Assembly (NCBI RefSeq): GCF_005771425.1
Contig: NZ_VBTZ01000009.1
Span: forward strand, 1-64,000
DNA: 64,000 nt
Reading direction: 5' to 3'
From: Methylocystis sp. B8
GTDB lineage: Bacteria; Pseudomonadota; Alphaproteobacteria; Rhizobiales; Beijerinckiaceae
Part shown: positions 62,778 through 64,000 of the stretch, piece after piece
Layout of the letters: each line of letters begins with the position of its first letter
Numbering within the stretch: position 1 is the first letter of the stretch
Translations under genes and position numbers: made by a program
The notes under the pieces: generated by a model
Seen by the model: the letters and a program-made list of their open reading frames with translations, nothing else
Told to the model about the DNA's origin: nothing
The model's database searches: none

Positions 62778-63668
62778 ATGTCGCTTCCGCCCTTCGATCA
62801 GCGCGACGGATTCATCTGGTATAATGGCGCGCTTGTGCTGTGGCGCGAAGCGAAGTTGCATGTTCTCTCGCATGGTCTGCATTACGCCTCTTGCGTATTC
62901 GAGGGCGAGCGCGCTTACGGTGGCGTGGTCTTCAAATCGCGCGAGCATTCCGAACGATTCCAGAACTCCGCCCGCATTCTCGATTTTGAGATTCCCTACA
63001 GCGTCGAAGAACTCGATGCAGCAAAGGATGAGACCGTAAAAGCCAATCACATGCTGAATTGCTACGTGCGCCCGGTCGCTTGGCGCGGCAGCGAGATGAT
63101 GGCGGTCGCGGCGCAAAATTCGACGATCAACGTCGCGATCGCCGTTTGGGATTGGCCGAGCATGTTCGATGTCGAGACCAAGATGCGGGGCATCAAGCTC
63201 GACATCGCAGAATATCGACGGCCAGATCCGGCCACGGCGCCCTCGCTGGCGAAGGCGGCGGGCCTTTATATGATCTGCACCATTTCGAAGCACCGCGCCG
63301 AGCGCCGCGGCTTTGCCGACGCGCTCATGTACGATTGGCTTGGCCGCGTCGCCGAATGCACCGGCGCGAACGTCTTCTTTGTCCAGGACGGCGCGTTGCA
63401 TACGCCGATTGCCGATTGCTTCCTTGATGGCATTACAAGGCGCACCGTGATCGACTTGGCGCGTAGGCGTGGGATTGAAGTCATCGAGCGACGGATCATG
63501 CCGGAGGAGATGGCTTCCTTCTCGGAGTGCTTCATCTGCGGCACGGGCGCCGAAGTGACGCCAGTTTCGGAGATTGGCGCGTATCGCTTCACGCCTGGAG
63601 CGCTTTCGCGCACCCTGATCGAGGACTACTCGCGCGAGGTGGAGAAGCACCTTTCGCCTGCGGCGTGA
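62778..63668 (+). CDS. ilvE: Branched-chain amino acid aminotransferase
   Basis: A 296-residue class IV PLP enzyme: FIWYNGALVLWREAKLHVLSHGLHYASCVFEGERAYGG, RPVAWRGSEMM, then the PLP-lysine region SKHRAERRGFADALMYDWLGRVAECTGANVFFV and FLDGITRRTVIDLARRRGIEVIERRIMPEEM, closing with FICGTGAEVTPVSEIG. It transfers amino groups between glutamate and branched-chain keto acids. The ATG at 62778 starts the conserved part; the frame extends upstream into the operator region. It is divergent from the MarR operon. Confidence 0.95.
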   Translation: MSLPPFDQRDGFIWYNGALVLWREAKLHVLSHGLHYASCVFEGERAYGGVVFKSREHSERFQNSARILDFEIPYSVEELDAAKDETVKANHMLNCYVRPVAWRGSEMMAVAAQNSTINVAIAVWDWPSMFDVETKMRGIKLDIAEYRRPDPATAPSLAKAAGLYMICTISKHRAERRGFADALMYDWLGRVAECTGANVFFVQDGALHTPIADCFLDGITRRTVIDLARRRGIEVIERRIMPEEMASFSECFICGTGAEVTPVSEIGAYRFTPGALSRTLIEDYSREVEKHLSPAA

Positions 63669-63670
63669 GC

Positions 63671-63688
63671 CTGCGCCAAGGGGCGCAG
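63671..63688. terminator. Hairpin between convergent genes
   Basis: CTGCGCC (63671-63677) and GGCGCAG (63682-63688) form a perfect 7-bp stem with a 4-base loop, placed between two convergent genes. No T tract follows on either strand, so termination would be weak. Confidence 0.4.
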
Positions 63689-63700
63689 CGCCGGTTAAGG

Positions 63701-64000
63701 TCAGCCGCTCATTCGGGCCTTGATGGCGTGTTCCGCCAGGGTCTTGCCAAGCGACCAGACAGCGGAAGGGGCCTTGTGCGCGTCTGCGATGACGGCGTCA
63801 AACGACTGCTCGATCCAGTCGCAATCCTCGTCGGAAATCGTCAGCGGCGGCAGCAGTTTGATCGTGTGATTGCCGTGTCCGGCCACTTGCGTCAGCACTT
63901 TGTGATCGCGAAACAGCGGGATCGAGATGAGCTGGCAGAACAAGCCTGAATTGACGGTCTCCAGCAGATTCCACGCGGCCTTGAGCTTGAGAGACTTCGG
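63701..64000 (-). CDS. Class III (PLP) aminotransferase, C-terminal fragment
   Basis: One frame is open from the right edge to a stop at 63701. It gives the last 99 residues, including SLKLKAAWNLLETVNSGLFCQLISIPLFRDHKVLTQVAGHGNHTIKLLPPLTISDEDCDWIEQSFDAVIADAHK. The HTIKLLPPLTISDEDCDW stretch is the C-terminal domain of class III omega-aminotransferases (acetylornithine, ornithine or diaminobutyrate types). The catalytic lysine lies outside the window, so the substrate cannot be told. It is convergent with the branched-chain aminotransferase gene. Confidence 0.8.
   Translation of the reverse strand, partial: PKSLKLKAAWNLLETVNSGLFCQLISIPLFRDHKVLTQVAGHGNHTIKLLPPLTISDEDCDWIEQSFDAVIADAHKAPSAVWSLGKTLAEHAIKARMSG

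Overview
The window is a GC-rich bacterial chromosome segment from an alphaproteobacterium, most likely of the order Hyphomicrobiales (Rhizobiales). The evidence is the gene style: an E1-beta subunit of pyruvate dehydrogenase carrying its own lipoyl domain, the greA-carB neighbourhood, an ELM1-family gene, a GcrA-type protein, separate petA-petB-petC genes, a MarR/OmpR-regulator/EnvZ-like kinase set beside a branched-chain aminotransferase, and the palindromic intergenic repeats typical of this order. A methanotroph or methylotroph relative (Methylocystaceae/Beijerinckiaceae) would fit the overall look, but no methane or methanol oxidation gene lies here, so that is only inference.

Layout. 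1-16.4 kb is core chromosome: the end of tuf, a Nudix hydrolase, small exported proteins, a DUF1499 membrane protein, the pyruvate dehydrogenase operon (E1-alpha, lipoyl-E1-beta, and an E2 that has no lipoyl domain), a VOC protein, a GDCCVxC zinc-ribbon-like protein, the Mrp/ApbC Fe-S carrier, a FadL/OmpP1 outer-membrane channel, a P-type cation ATPase, a TPP riboswitch with thiC, and a large exported protein of unknown function.

16.57-34.50 kb is a 17.9-kb genomic island in a tRNA-Thr(CGU) gene. It is bounded by 41-bp perfect direct repeats of the tRNA 3' half. Its replication/integration module is at the left: tyrosine integrase, an unknown protein, an AlpA-like HTH protein behind three palindromes, a nucleoside 2-deoxyribosyltransferase-like protein, a primase-polymerase/DUF3987 protein, iteron-like repeats and an HGGxSTG protein. 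Its cargo is a tightly overlapped Cu(I)/Ag(I) export operon (FixH/YtkA-like protein, TolC-type channel, CusB-like adaptor, CusA-like pump with the methionine triad conserved, small His-rich periplasmic peptide). The right end holds unknown genes, a recombinase remnant and a small GcrA-like protein.

34.5-51.5 kb returns to core: ELM1 family, greA, carB, a c-type cytochrome, GtrA-like protein, hemF, trmL, the cytochrome bc1 operon petABC, hom, glpX, an RsmB-type methyltransferase and guaA. Directly after guaA, a second copy of the guaA 3' end (13 bp, re-encoding the last five residues IEWE plus Thr) lies at 52.22 kb. This looks like the scar of an element that once used guaA as its attachment site. 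The 51.5-54.7 kb stretch is accessory in character: a YciI-like protein, a GlxA/AraC-type regulator, a DJ-1/PfpI protein and a frameshifted GNAT acetyltransferase.

54.7-64 kb is core: ICMT-like methyltransferase, chagasin-like inhibitor, NDUFAF5/BioC-like methyltransferase, L,D-transpeptidase, YbjN protein, proC, a TetR-type protein, a histidine kinase/response regulator/MarR operon read leftward, divergent from a branched-chain aminotransferase across a clear palindromic operator, and the end of a class III aminotransferase. Best leads: the copper-export island with its small His/Met/Cys-rich companion proteins, the E2 without a lipoyl domain, and the guaA attachment-site scar.
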